From positions 25,678-89,677 of the forward strand of contig NOKP01000016.1 of NCBI GenBank assembly GCA_002682825.1: a DNA stretch of 64,000 nt, given 5' to 3'. How positions within the stretch are numbered: position 1 is the first letter of the stretch; the number at the start of each line of letters is the position of its first letter. The DNA comes from Neonectria sp. B-13. Lineage: Eukaryota > Ascomycota > Sordariomycetes > Hypocreales > Nectriaceae. The position numbers and the translations under genes are program-made. Under the pieces are notes generated by a model, which did not search any database, was not told the origin of the DNA, and was given only the letters and a program-made list of their open reading frames with translations. This document shows, piece after piece, positions 54,443 through 63,690 of the stretch.

Positions 54443-55754
54443 ATGGCCAACCCTCCCCCCATTGGTAAGCTTCAAAGCTTCCCCCGGGCTCCGTAGCCCG
54501 ACCACCTGCCCCTGACGCTGACCGTCGCCTCGCTACAGTCCTCGACGGCGGCACCGGCTTCCTCAAGGTCGGATATGCCGCGCAGAACTTCCCCGAGCAC
54601 CAGTACCCGTCCATCGTCGGCCGACCTATCCTGCGATCCGAGGAGCAGACGGACAGCGATATCGTCATCAAGGATATCATGTGCGGTGACGAGGCCGCTG
54701 CCGCCCGCAACATGCTTCAAATCAGCTACCCCATGGAGAACGGAATCGTCAAGAACTGGGACGACATGGAGCACCTCTGGGACTACACCTTCTTCGAGAA
54801 GCTCAAGGTGAACCCACAGGGCCAGAAGATCCTGTTGACGGAGCCGCCGATGAACCCGCTCCGCAACAGGGAGAAGATGTGCGAGGTCATGTTCGACCGA
54901 TACGAATTCGGCGGTGTCTACGTTGCGATCCAGGCCGTCCTGGCCTTGTATGCGCAGGGTGAGTTGTTCCGGAAGCTTCACGGTGCATGGGGGTAAGGTG
55001 GGCTAATATGACAATGCGTGCAGGTCTCAGCTCCGGTGTCGTGGTCGACTCCGGTGACGGTGTCACCCACATTGTCCCCGTTTACGAATCTGTGGTTCTC
55101 AACCACCTTACAAAGCGATTAGACGTGGCTGGTCGCGACGTGACGCGCAACCTGATCAAGCTGCTGCTCCGCCGTGGCTACGCCTTGAACCGAACCGCCG
55201 ATTTCGAGACGGTCCGTCAGATCAAGGAGAAGCTCTGCTACGTATCGTACGACCTGGAGCTGGACAAGCGCCTGAGCGAGGACACAACTGTGCTGGTGGA
55301 GGACTATACGCTGCCGGACGGACGTGTGATCCGGGTGGGCAGCGAGCGGTTCGAGGCGCCTGAGTGCCTGTTCCAGCCACATCTGGTGGACAGCGAGTCG
55401 CCTGGCCTGGGCGAGTTCCTGTTCAACACGATCCAGGCGGCCGACGTGGACATTCGATCGTCACTGTTCAAGGCGATTGTGCTCTCGGGAGGCAGCAGCA
55501 TGTACCCTGGCCTGCCATCGCGGCTGGAGAAGGAGCTGAAGCAGCTGTGGCTGACGCGGGCGCTGCAGGGCGACCCGGAGCGGCTGAGCAAGTTCAAGGT
55601 GCGGATAGAGGACCCGCCGCGGCGACGGCACATGGTGTTCCTGGGCGGAGCGGTGCTGGCCAACATCATGGCGGACAAGGAGAGCATGTGGGTGACCAAA
55701 GCCGAGTGGGAGGAGCAGGGCCCGCGCGTGCTGGAGAAGCTGGGCCCACGATAG
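54443..55754 (+). CDS. ARP2: Actin-related protein 2 (Arp2/3 complex)
   Basis: Join of 54443-54464, 54539-54958 and 55024-55754 gives 390 aa, the usual ARP2 length. ARP2 is one of the two actin-like subunits of the Arp2/3 complex, which nucleates branched actin filaments at endocytic patches. The actin fold is evident: [20 protein letters not shown] (phosphate loop 1), [80 protein letters not shown] (phosphate loop 2), [40 protein letters not shown] and [20 protein letters not shown]. The minute first exon (seven codons plus one base) is typical of fungal actin-family genes. Donors are GTAAGC and GTGAGT. Confidence 0.96.
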
Positions 55755-57312
55755 ACGAAGGATACAGCAGAGGCATGGAGAGAAGAGGAGAGGAAAGGAG
55801 AGGGATTTGGGGTCCGAGCTTAGGGTCGAGTAGCCAGCAAGAAAAAAGAGGTCACGATTGTAGGTGTGTTATAGATGTCATGATGGTGTTGTGATTGCCA
55901 AGATGAGGGGTGATGCTGGGCCGCGGAGCTTTTGGTGGGTAATGATTTTTTATTTGTGAAAAGTTGAGAGCTTTTTTCGACCGGAAACGAGAAAGCCAAC
56001 TCGGGACATGCATCTACGATGTGTTTTCTTTTTGTCGTTAGTTCCAGGATCGGGCGCTGAATTCATGGCCCTCCACGTCTGTGGACGTATGTGAAGCCTA
56101 CTGAGCTTAGTCATCAGAAGAAGGCGGTATCATGGGTTGGGTGTGAGACAGGCGCGAGAGAGACAGTGAAATCCTGCCTCCAGCGACCGCGACAGACGAG
56201 TTTCACCAAAACATCAACCAATTCGCCAATTCTCTCTGTACGTGTATTTCTGCAATACACGATTTCCCCTCAACCCGCTCGCTCTCTTGGACGCCTGAGT
56301 CCTTTCTCTTCATCGCCATCGACACAACGGGAAGAAACAACACGCGAACAACAAGGACAACCGGCATCGCTCGCATCACCGGCGTCATCATCCGTCGCAA
56401 TCGCTCGCGCATTAACAGCATATCACGTTAGCGGCAACCTCACGCTCCACATTCTCCTCCTGTTGTTCTCCGCACTCTAAGTTAGAGGCCCCATCATACG
56501 CCGCATCCGTCTTGCCTCGCCCGGGCTTCTCAACCTTGACCTCGGTCTCTGCCTTTCTGTCTCGCCACAGCTGCCGCTCGCAGGGAGAGGCGGAAACGAA
56601 AGGGGGGCAAACATTACCGATTACTGGACTAGCCTGGGCGGATCGACCTAGTCGCAGCGCGCAGACCCGGCAAGCGACATTGCGTTTATTGGGGTCCCTT
56701 TTTTGGGGCTTGGTTGCTTGGTTGTCCCTAGGACGAGCAGCGGATAGGAGTGCCCGCCGTTGCCAACGGTTATCTCGTCAATTACGTACAGGGCCTGAGT
56801 TGAACTCGGAGACGGGACACAAAGACATTCATTGATACGGACAGAAGGCACATCGCCCGATCAACTCGCTTCAGCCGGACCGACCAACGACGTTGTTCAC
56901 CCACGGCTCGGCTTGTCGGGCCTCACGAAACTCTCGCCAGTGACGGACCTTCCCGAGACAGAACTGAACTGCTCAAGTTGGTGTGCGGTGCAGTGCAGCA
57001 GCTTCAGAGCTTCCTGTTGGCGCTGCATTGGCGCGTGCGGGGGAGCAAGACAGACAACGGATTGATTTTATCCACCTGGACTGCCATTCGGTCGTCTCTT
57101 TCATTCTCCCACCCCCATCCCATCCCATCCTCCCTATCCATCCATCCATCCACCCAGTCCACCTGTCTAGCAGTGTGTCCACTGGCCACCCCGTCAGCCC
57201 GGACCTGCTCCTTACAGGACACTACACGACGGAACCCGGCTGGCGTCCTGGGGGTGATCAACGCTCTCACAACTGGGAGTTGTCCGCGGGGACGACGCCC
57301 GCCTCATTAGTT

Positions 57313-57427
57313 ATGAGCTTGACAAATCCGCCCTCGGCCTCGGGGGCGTCGGCGCCTGGGTCAGTGAGAAGCGGCGGCGGAGGAGGCGTTAGGGGACTGA
57401 AGCGCAGCGTGCAGGCTGCTTTCGACG
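57313..57427 (+). other. Possible orphan 5' exon or upstream ORF
   Basis: ATG 57313 opens MSLTNPPSASGASAPGSVRS, a Gly-run, then LKRSVQAAFDG, and meets a good donor (G/GTACGTTC) at 57428. I cannot find a matching acceptor and continuation. It may be an alternative first exon or a uORF in the SSN3 leader. Confidence 0.25.
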
Positions 57428-58129
57428 GTACGTTCTGTGTGGTTCTTGTTTGTTGGTTTGTTCGTGCACTGCCTGCTATTCGATGATGCTTCTGACGTGC
57501 ATCGATTCCCTCCAACTTCCATCCTCCATCCTCCATCCTCCTACATATCCTGCCGAGCTGCAATCATCTACCCTGTCCGGCCAGTCCGTCCCCGGACCGC
57601 GGACAGATGCAGAGCAGACGCTTCTTTTGATTTGCACCCCGGAACCTGTCCTTGCCCTTGCCCCAACCATTCATACCCCATTAATTGCCTGTTGCCCGCA
57701 GCGTGTCTCACGATTTCCCGGCTCTGCTTTGCTTGGCTTCGTTGGCCGACTACGCAGTACCTGGGGCTGGCTGAACCGCTGTAGGCTACTGGATCTGGCC
57801 TGGCCCTGTCTTTTTGGCTGTGCTTTTCCGACCTGAGGTGTCTAGTCTGCTAGTGGCGTGGTCAGCGGCCGGTCGTCGGTCGGTGCTTCCGCTCCTCCTC
57901 CGCGAATTCCAGATCTTACCTGATTCGATCTCCGGTTGACATTCCCTGCTCATGACTTCGCTTTGATCGCCTCCATAATCGTCATCACCGCCTTCAAAAG
58001 ACCCTCACTTTCTTCCTTTTTATTCTTCCGCTTCTCGTGCTTGCTTTTGCGCCCTCTTTGCGCCTCTTTTCTTCTTCCTTATCCCGCCTCGACGCCTTAA
58101 ATCTGGCCTCTCCCTTCCGATTTCCTCCC

Positions 58130-58132
<3 letters not shown>

Positions 58133-58162
<30 letters not shown>
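58133..58162 (+). repeat. (TC)15 microsatellite
   Basis: Thirty uninterrupted bases of TC, 115 bp before the SSN3 start codon, within a pyrimidine-rich leader. Confidence 0.95.
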
Positions 58163-58164
<2 letters not shown>

Positions 58165-58276
58165 CCTCCGACGGTATACAAACCGTGCCCATGCCAAGCG
58201 GCAAATGAGGCAAAGTCTGTAACCATCGTGAGAGTGAGATAGAGAGACCTCGGGCCAAGAGAACACCCCCTCAGTC

Positions 58277-59614
58277 ATGCCTTTACGTCCTCGTCATGGC
58301 GTCGCCTTCCCAGCCCACGCTTACCAACAACGTCATATAGACTCTCATGACCGCACGCCAGGCTACCAGCCCAAAGTTCGCATCACCGACCGCTACCGTA
58401 TCGTCGGCTTCATTAGCTCTGGTACCTATGGACGGGTCTACAAGGCTGTCGGCCGCGGCGGTAAGCCTCCCGGCGAGTTCGCCATCAAAAAGTTCAAGCC
58501 CGACAAGGAGGGCGAGCAGATCAGCTACACTGGCATATCTCAGAGTGCTATCCGCGAAATGAGCCTGTGCAGCGAGTTGAGCCACGGCAACGTCATCCGC
58601 CTCTGTGAGATTATGCTCGAGGACAAGTGTATCTACATGATCTTTGAGTATGCTGAGCATGACTTGCTGCAAATCATTCACCATCACACTCAGCAGCCCC
58701 GGCATCCCATCCCTCCAGCTACCGTCAAGAGCATAATGTTTCAGCTCCTCAACGGCTGCCAGTACCTCCACACCAACTGGATTCTGCACCGTGATCTCAA
58801 GCCGGCCAACATCATGGTTACATCATCCGGCGAGGTTAAAATCGGCGACCTCGGCCTGGCCCGGCGATTCGACAAACCCCTGCATTCCCTCTTCAGCGGC
58901 GATAAAGTGGTCGTTACTATATGGTACCGGGCTCCAGAACTCATCCTCGGATCATACCACTACACGCCGGCCATTGACATGTGGGCCATCGGATGTATCT
59001 TTGCCGAGCTACTGTCCTTGCGACCCATATTCAAGGGTGAGGAAGCCAAGATGGACAGCAAGAAGACAGTGCCCTTCCAGCGCAACCAGATGCAGAAGAT
59101 TGTGGAGATAATGGGCGTACCTACCAAGGATCGATGGCCTCTGCTGCCTACCATGCCCGAATACAGCCAGCTCAATACGCTCGCCAACTCGATGGGCTCG
59201 GGCCACCATCACCACAATCATCACAATCACCACGGGCATTACGGCGGCCGCGGCCAGCATCCCCCAAGCAGCTCCAACCTCGAGAAGTGGTACTACAGCA
59301 CCATTTCCCACTCGCCTGGCTCCAACGGTGCCGCTCCCCTCGCGTCTCTCGGTGCTGAGGGATACAAGCTCCTTGCTGGCCTACTCGAGTACGACCCTTC
59401 CAAACGCCTAACTGCCGCCACGGCGCTTCAGTCGCCATTTTTCAGCACCGGCGATCGGGTCAGTGCGAATTGTTTCGAGGGGATTAAGAACGAGTATCCG
59501 CATCGCCGCGTGAGCCAAGACGATAACGACATTCGCACGAGTAGTCTGCCAGGGACGAAGCGGAGTGGTCTGCCGGATGACTCTCTCCGACCATCGAAGC
59601 GGGTGAAAGATTAA
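58277..59614 (+). CDS. SSN3: Mediator kinase Ssn3/Cdk8
   Basis: Single exon, 445 aa. Cyclin-C-dependent kinase of the Mediator CDK8 module, which phosphorylates the Pol II CTD and transcription factors in the nucleus. Features in order are the Gly-loop IVGFISSGTYGRVYKAVGRG, the catalytic Lys in FAIKKFKPDK, the SMSACRE-type helix as TGISQSAIREMSLCSELS, IYMIFEYAEHDLLQIIHHH, HRDLKPANIMV, DLGLAR, the CDK8-type activation segment FDKPLHSLFSGDKVVVTIWY with no T-loop Thr-Tyr phosphosite, APELILGSYHYTPAIDMWAI, and PIFKGEEAKMDSKKTVPFQR, a sequence diagnostic for Cdk8. An unusual His-rich insert (HHHHNHHNHHGHYGG, around residues 312-327) lies in the C-lobe before EKWYYST. The C-terminus is Arg/Lys-rich (RPSKRVKD), possibly an NLS. 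Confidence 0.96.
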   Translation: MPLRPRHGVAFPAHAYQQRHIDSHDRTPGYQPKVRITDRYRIVGFISSGTYGRVYKAVGRGGKPPGEFAIKKFKPDKEGEQISYTGISQSAIREMSLCSELSHGNVIRLCEIMLEDKCIYMIFEYAEHDLLQIIHHHTQQPRHPIPPATVKSIMFQLLNGCQYLHTNWILHRDLKPANIMVTSSGEVKIGDLGLARRFDKPLHSLFSGDKVVVTIWYRAPELILGSYHYTPAIDMWAIGCIFAELLSLRPIFKGEEAKMDSKKTVPFQRNQMQKIVEIMGVPTKDRWPLLPTMPEYSQLNTLANSMGSGHHHHNHHNHHGHYGGRGQHPPSSSNLEKWYYSTISHSPGSNGAAPLASLGAEGYKLLAGLLEYDPSKRLTAATALQSPFFSTGDRVSANCFEGIKNEYPHRRVSQDDNDIRTSSLPGTKRSGLPDDSLRPSKRVKD

Positions 59615-60228
59615 GGGCTAGGAGGAGGGAGGCTGCGGGATAAATTATTTGCTGGATCACGATTGGAACCGGACGGGCAGGAGAAATGCATTGCGCGGCG
59701 TTACGGGACAGAATGTCATGATTTCAGACAAACGGCAATTCAAGGAAACGCCTACAACAGAGATGGTGTGATCTAGGCGTCCACAAGTGGCGGGTATGCT
59801 TGTATAATCAAGAGGAAGGCAGAGTATATAGACAGGGTGTATGTGTCCGTGTCGCTGGAGTTTGGAGAGCTTAACGAGGCATGCCTTGACAATCATAGCA
59901 CAAACGAGCTGATGGTGACGCGGAGCACTGAATAGTTTCATGATCACCCAGAGGAAGCGAGGTCTCGGGTTGTTTGTTCATTGAAAGGCTCTGTGAAGGA
60001 GTTGCCTCTGGAGGTGCTGAATTCGTGGATCAGATCAAGCTCGCGAGTATATATCTGGCCCACGCCGTGACTTCTCTGCCCGACAAACTCGACAAGCAAT
60101 TCAAAAGCTGAATCTGGCAAACAAACACAACGACTGACTCCTACTCACTTCCACGCAAAAGTCATCACCCTTTGGTTCACCACGCTAACCCAGGCTCTCC
60201 CAATCGACCCGGCCTCCTTCAGGACACA
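59615..60228. other. Spacer between SSN3 and the small-Cys-protein array
   Basis: No ORF is supported. It holds the SSN3 3' region and, from about 60048, the TATA box and leader of the first small cysteine-rich gene. Confidence 0.55.
60048..60054 (+). promoter_or_regulatory. TATA-like box of small-Cys gene 1
   Basis: TATATAT, 175 bp before the start codon at 60229, followed by an A/C-rich leader (AAACAAACACAACGACTG). Confidence 0.5.
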
Positions 60229-60438
60229 ATGTGTTGGATGGTCCGCCGTAGCATAAAGTGCAACCAGTGCTCTAAGATCCTGGACGTCAAGACCCGGGCC
60301 CGAGCATGCGACCTCGCGAAAAGTACCAATGTCCGGTGTGCGCGTCCGGTTGTCACACCCGAAATCTACTATGTGCAGCCGCAGCATTGCTGGCAGTGCG
60401 TTGAAACGGCGCGAAGGGCGAGGCTGGCGGGAGAGTAA
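60229..60438 (+). CDS. Small seven-cysteine protein, array member 1
   Basis: Single exon, 69 aa, no signal peptide or membrane helix. It starts MCWMVRRSIKCNQCSKILD. Cysteines fall at 2, 11, 14, 27, 37, 54 and 57, giving C-x8-C-x2-C-x12-C-x9-C-x16-C-x2-C. The two CxxC knuckles with intervening single Cys suggest one or two structural zinc sites; this is inference. The start was chosen because all members begin Met-Cys and align from there, although an in-frame GTG-initiated reading extends upstream. The protein is basic (many Arg and Lys). No named family is recognised. It is first in a same-strand array of six. Confidence 0.75.
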   Translation: MCWMVRRSIKCNQCSKILDVKTRARACDLAKSTNVRCARPVVTPEIYYVQPQHCWQCVETARRARLAGE

Positions 60439-60600
60439 CGTAAGGTACGATGTCAGGCGCTGAACGGCGGAGTCGGCGTATAGTCTGATGACAGGAAGTG
60501 TGACTGTGATCAGTGACAGGTGGCTGCTAACAGAGAAAGGAATGCCTGGGTGATTCGTTGCTATACAGTATAGCTGTGAATTAAACCAACTTCCTCTGGC

Positions 60601-60607
60601 TATATAT
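60601..60607 (+). promoter_or_regulatory. TATA-like box of small-Cys gene 2
   Basis: TATATAT, 140 bp before the start codon at 60747. The following leader is rich in C, A and T with CCCCCCC near 60726-60732. Confidence 0.5.
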
Positions 60608-60746
60608 GCAGCCCTCTCGACTCCAGTCCCCCAGGTTCCCATCCTCACTCTCATATAAAGCTACAGGAAGACACAACAAGTATCCAGAAGATATCCTTTC
60701 GTAAATTCTTCCGTGGCCACCTAAACCCCCCCCAACCCCCCTGACA

Positions 60747-60974
60747 ATGTGCGACATCATCAATCTAACGCGCAAGTGCAAAGAGTGCTGCAACGTGGTC
60801 GAGTTCACCCACCGCACCATGCCCTGTGACATCGCGAGAAGAAGGAAGCGGTACTGCGATACGCTGACTACGAAAACTGCGGACGTTTTCGTAGATAAGA
60901 AGTTTTGCAAAGTGTGCACCAAGCCGACGGTCAGCGAGGGGGTGAATGGCGAGGCAGGTTGCGCAGAAATCTAG
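60747..60974 (+). CDS. Small seven-cysteine protein, array member 2
   Basis: Single exon, 75 aa, beginning MCDIINLTRKCKECCNVVEF. Conserved cysteines are at 2, 11, 14, 27, 37, 54 and 57, the same positions as member 1 although the sequences otherwise share few residues. Extra Cys occur at 15 and near the C-terminus (NGEAGCAEI). Ile-Ala-Arg after Cys27 (CDIARRRKRYC) parallels CDLAKSTNVRC of member 1. It is very basic in the middle. There is no signal peptide and no intron. Function is unknown. Confidence 0.78.
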   Translation: MCDIINLTRKCKECCNVVEFTHRTMPCDIARRRKRYCDTLTTKTADVFVDKKFCKVCTKPTVSEGVNGEAGCAEI

Positions 60975-61591
60975 GGGGGCGAGCTGTTGAGATGAAGGGA
61001 TCGTAGGGCTTTATGGGGTGCTCGTTGAATAGGTGCTGTGAATGCGCGGTCAGTGGAGATTACTTAGTTATTAATAGTAATAGCATAAATTGCGCATATG
61101 CGCTAGCATCACAAATGTAAATAATCTCCATAATTGACTGGCAGCGTTCCATTGTACAACAATTTGGTATTGCAGAGACATTGTCAAGCATACAATGTAT
61201 TTTAGCGCCCTTCATAAATAAGTACGTATCCGTGCTCAGTTCCAACTCAGTCTTAAATCACCTCTTCTTCACTGGTGGGTGGTTGCTTGCAGGAACTGAA
61301 TGTACGGTTGTTCCAAGTTCGTCTTACAAGCGCACATTCAACAAATGACCTCCGTGAGCAACACAATAGTTCGGTTCGTGATTCATTGCACAGCACAAAA
61401 CAGCTCTGAGTCGGATCTCGACTCGTGGATACAAATACACCCGGATTCGCACTCCTCCCAGATGCAACAACTCCAATATATACCCAACACAACCAAAACC
61501 AAAAGAGCAAGTCAGCAACCGCCTTGCAAGCAACCCAGCATCCTCGCAGTTCCCAAAGCCCTCCCGGCTTTACCATTCCAATACTCTCAAA
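60975..61591. other. Spacer between array members 2 and 3
   Basis: No gene is seen. 61060-61220 is AT-rich. The leader of member 3 begins after the TATA-like box at 61477. Confidence 0.5.
61477..61482 (+). promoter_or_regulatory. TATA-like box of small-Cys gene 3
   Basis: TATATA, 110 bp before the start codon at 61592, followed by an A/C-rich leader (ACCCAACACAACCAAAACC). Confidence 0.5.
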
Positions 61592-61807
61592 ATGTGCGAA
61601 TGGGTCGAAACCCTCCTGAAGTGCGAGAGCTGCAACAAGGTGCTCAGCGACGGGGGCAAGAAGCTGGAGGAGTGCTTGCCTGCCCGCACCAGGACCGGCC
61701 ACTGCCCCAACGGGATCGAGTTTGGACAGCGGGAGAAGAAGATTAGCAAGGCGGGTTGCGAGACCTGCTCTAAACCACTCAAGAAGAAGAGCGGGGACAA
61801 GAGGTAG
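61592..61807 (+). CDS. Small seven-cysteine protein, array member 3
   Basis: Single exon, 71 aa, beginning MCEWVETLLKCESCNKVLSD. Cysteines are at 2, 11, 14, 28, 38, 56 and 59, so the pattern holds with one extra residue in each of two loops (x13 and x17). The C-terminus is a Lys-rich tail (CETCSKPLKKKSGDKR). There is no signal peptide, so it is probably intracellular. It shares CNK after the first knuckle with member 4. Function is unknown. Confidence 0.78.
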   Translation: MCEWVETLLKCESCNKVLSDGGKKLEECLPARTRTGHCPNGIEFGQREKKISKAGCETCSKPLKKKSGDKR

Positions 61808-62965
61808 GCGGATAAGAGGGCGATGCTGTGGGGAGGAGCAGAGTTGGCGAGTGTAAAATACCCTTGAATCGCTTAGCATCGCGCAAATATACTAGTAAGT
61901 ATGTTGAGGCGTGGGAGCTGGTTGCTTAAAAGCCAACTTCGGAGTAGTGAGGTAGTGTCTAAACGTCGCTGTGAGCAATACCCGGAAGCCAAGCCAAAGT
62001 GGAAGAATATAGTAGATCAATCTTTCAGGCTAGAAAATCGGAACTTTCAGTGTTGTGTGTGCATTTCCATGTGATGACTATGTCTTATTCCTAGTTTCTT
62101 CCTAACTCTCGTCGACATCGTCACATAGATAGATCAAAGCAACGCAATAGATACCTAGCATACAGTAGACTACACAGTTAGATGCTATTCCCAGCACCAT
62201 AAGCCCAACTACTCAGACACGGCAAGGTTTCTCAGTAACTGAGTTCACATTGATCCTACACATCAAGCCTATCTTTGCAACTCATCTCAGTCCCACCCTC
62301 TACCCTTGATGTCTGATTATTAAAAGGCTTATCCTCAACCACGACACATATTATGGTTGTATATAGACAATCCGACAAGCCAGGCTACCCTTCTTCCTTC
62401 TTTCTTAACACATCGCAACTGTGATGTCAACGACATTCTGAACTGATGACGGGTGTTCTATCCTGCGTTGCTTAGATCGACCCGATGAGCTTGAATGACA
62501 TCGTAACATTCTTTAGTGGTCATAGATCCTTTTGACAACAGTCGCATGACTCTGAGATACTCTAAGTATCTCCGTACCTATTGGTCTCAACCTGCTCTTT
62601 CATCACTGGTCTCTCACAGATTGGCAGCTCGTCAAAGTCAAGTTGTTCAGTTAACGTCACTCTCATGGGACGTCGTATCAGCTTGCGATGACTGTATATA
62701 AGTGATTCCTTGCATGCGGCATCTCAGTTCACACCCTCGAATCTATGAATCAAGGTACCCTACCATATATATACCCCTGATTCCCGGATCTCCAGCCAGA
62801 AGTCATAATACTAACTAATCACAGTATCAACTATCCACTTCCTACCTTGCGATTTCAAAACACCCAGCATCCTTCCTACCAATAAGAACAAACCTCTCTC
62901 CAACTCGTAATCCCACAGCACGCAGCCACGTACCCGACAAGCCAGCAACCCAAGCGAGAAACACC
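61808..62965. other. 1.16-kb gap between array members 3 and 4
   Basis: I looked for a decayed array member (ATG-TGT followed by CxxC spacing) on the plus strand and saw none. The sequence is AT-rich with no credible gene. The promoter of member 4 occupies the right end. Confidence 0.5.
62766..62773 (+). promoter_or_regulatory. TATA-like box of small-Cys gene 4
   Basis: TATATATA, 193 bp before the start codon at 62966. Another TATATA lies near 62695. Confidence 0.45.
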
Positions 62966-63169
62966 ATGTGCACCAGATGGGTCATCAATTCGACGTGCCT
63001 CCATTGCAACAAACCTATTACCTCTAAGGCATGGCTCGATAAGTGTGTGAAGAAGCGCGACACGAACGAGCAATGCGACCCCCTCCATTCGGAAGTCGGG
63101 ACACACAATGACGGGGTTTGCGATGAGTGCAAGAAGAAGCACCCGCCGAAGCAGACGCAGAAGAAGTGA
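62966..63169 (+). CDS. Small seven-cysteine protein, array member 4
   Basis: Single exon, 67 aa, beginning MCTRWVINSTCLHCNKPITS. Cysteines are at 2, 11, 14, 27, 37, 52 and 55, with x14 in the last loop and a His in the first knuckle (CLHC). It ends in a Lys-rich tail (CDECKKKHPPKQTQKK), as in member 3. No signal peptide, membrane helix or intron is seen. Function is unknown. Confidence 0.78.
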   Translation: MCTRWVINSTCLHCNKPITSKAWLDKCVKKRDTNEQCDPLHSEVGTHNDGVCDECKKKHPPKQTQKK

Positions 63170-63307
63170 TGAAGGGTGTATATCAATGATTAGCCCATAG
63201 CATAGGCCACGTAGACTACGCGATGTGAATCGAGTGAGTGCCGTTATGCTCTGTAGCAGAAGTGATTAGTAGCTGCTCGGTTGTGATTCAGATCAACTCC
63301 AACTATT

Positions 63308-63313
63308 TATATA
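63308..63313 (+). promoter_or_regulatory. TATA-like box of small-Cys gene 5
   Basis: TATATA, 113 bp before the start codon at 63426. A further TATATA at 63379-63384 is probably too close to the start to serve. Confidence 0.45.
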
Positions 63314-63425
63314 GGCAAACCTCCCTCACATCTCTACTATCCTAGTCTAGCTCAGCATCGAAAGCAACACAAACACCATATATACGAAGCAGCTAAACCA
63401 CATTCTTCACATCTTGGACCAAAAC

Positions 63426-63671
63426 ATGTGCAATAGGGGCACGATCTGGAGCGAATGTAACGCCTGCGGTGTCATAAACTTCGCCGAGTACCGCTACGAT
63501 CCGTGTCCACACGCTGTCCGGACTGGTAGGTGGTGCGAAGCTATGGGGAGCTATTGTGAGGTCTTTTCGTTTGACGAGCAAAGTTGTGCGGACTGCTATA
63601 CCGCAGCGCTAGAAGAGGCGGAAGCACTGGACGACGCAGAGGACGACGCGGCAGAGGCAGAGAACAAGTAG
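63426..63671 (+). CDS. Small seven-cysteine protein, array member 5 (acidic tail)
   Basis: Single exon, 81 aa, beginning MCNRGTIWSECNACGVINFA. Family cysteines are at 2, 11, 14, 27, 37, 54 and 57, plus an extra Cys at 44. Unlike the basic members 1-4, it ends in an acidic Ala/Glu/Asp tail of about 22 residues (ALEEAEALDDAEDDAAEAEN), so the array has diversified in charge. The middle (CPHAVRTGRWC) is nearly shared with the decayed copy that follows 19 bp downstream. No signal peptide is seen. Function is unknown. Confidence 0.78.
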   Translation: MCNRGTIWSECNACGVINFAEYRYDPCPHAVRTGRWCEAMGSYCEVFSFDEQSCADCYTAALEEAEALDDAEDDAAEAENK

Positions 63672-63690
63672 AGCACACGCTCAATCAAAT

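Larger units (their letters stand above)
55755..58276. other. 2.5-kb upstream region of SSN3
   Basis: No complete gene is found. The stretch is rich in TCCATCC, CCTC and CT tracts, as in a long fungal 5' leader. It contains an orphan exon-like frame (57313-57427) and a TC microsatellite (58133-58162), listed separately. Other frames (56091-56480, 56512-56835, 57437-57836) have no recognisable similarity. Confidence 0.5.
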
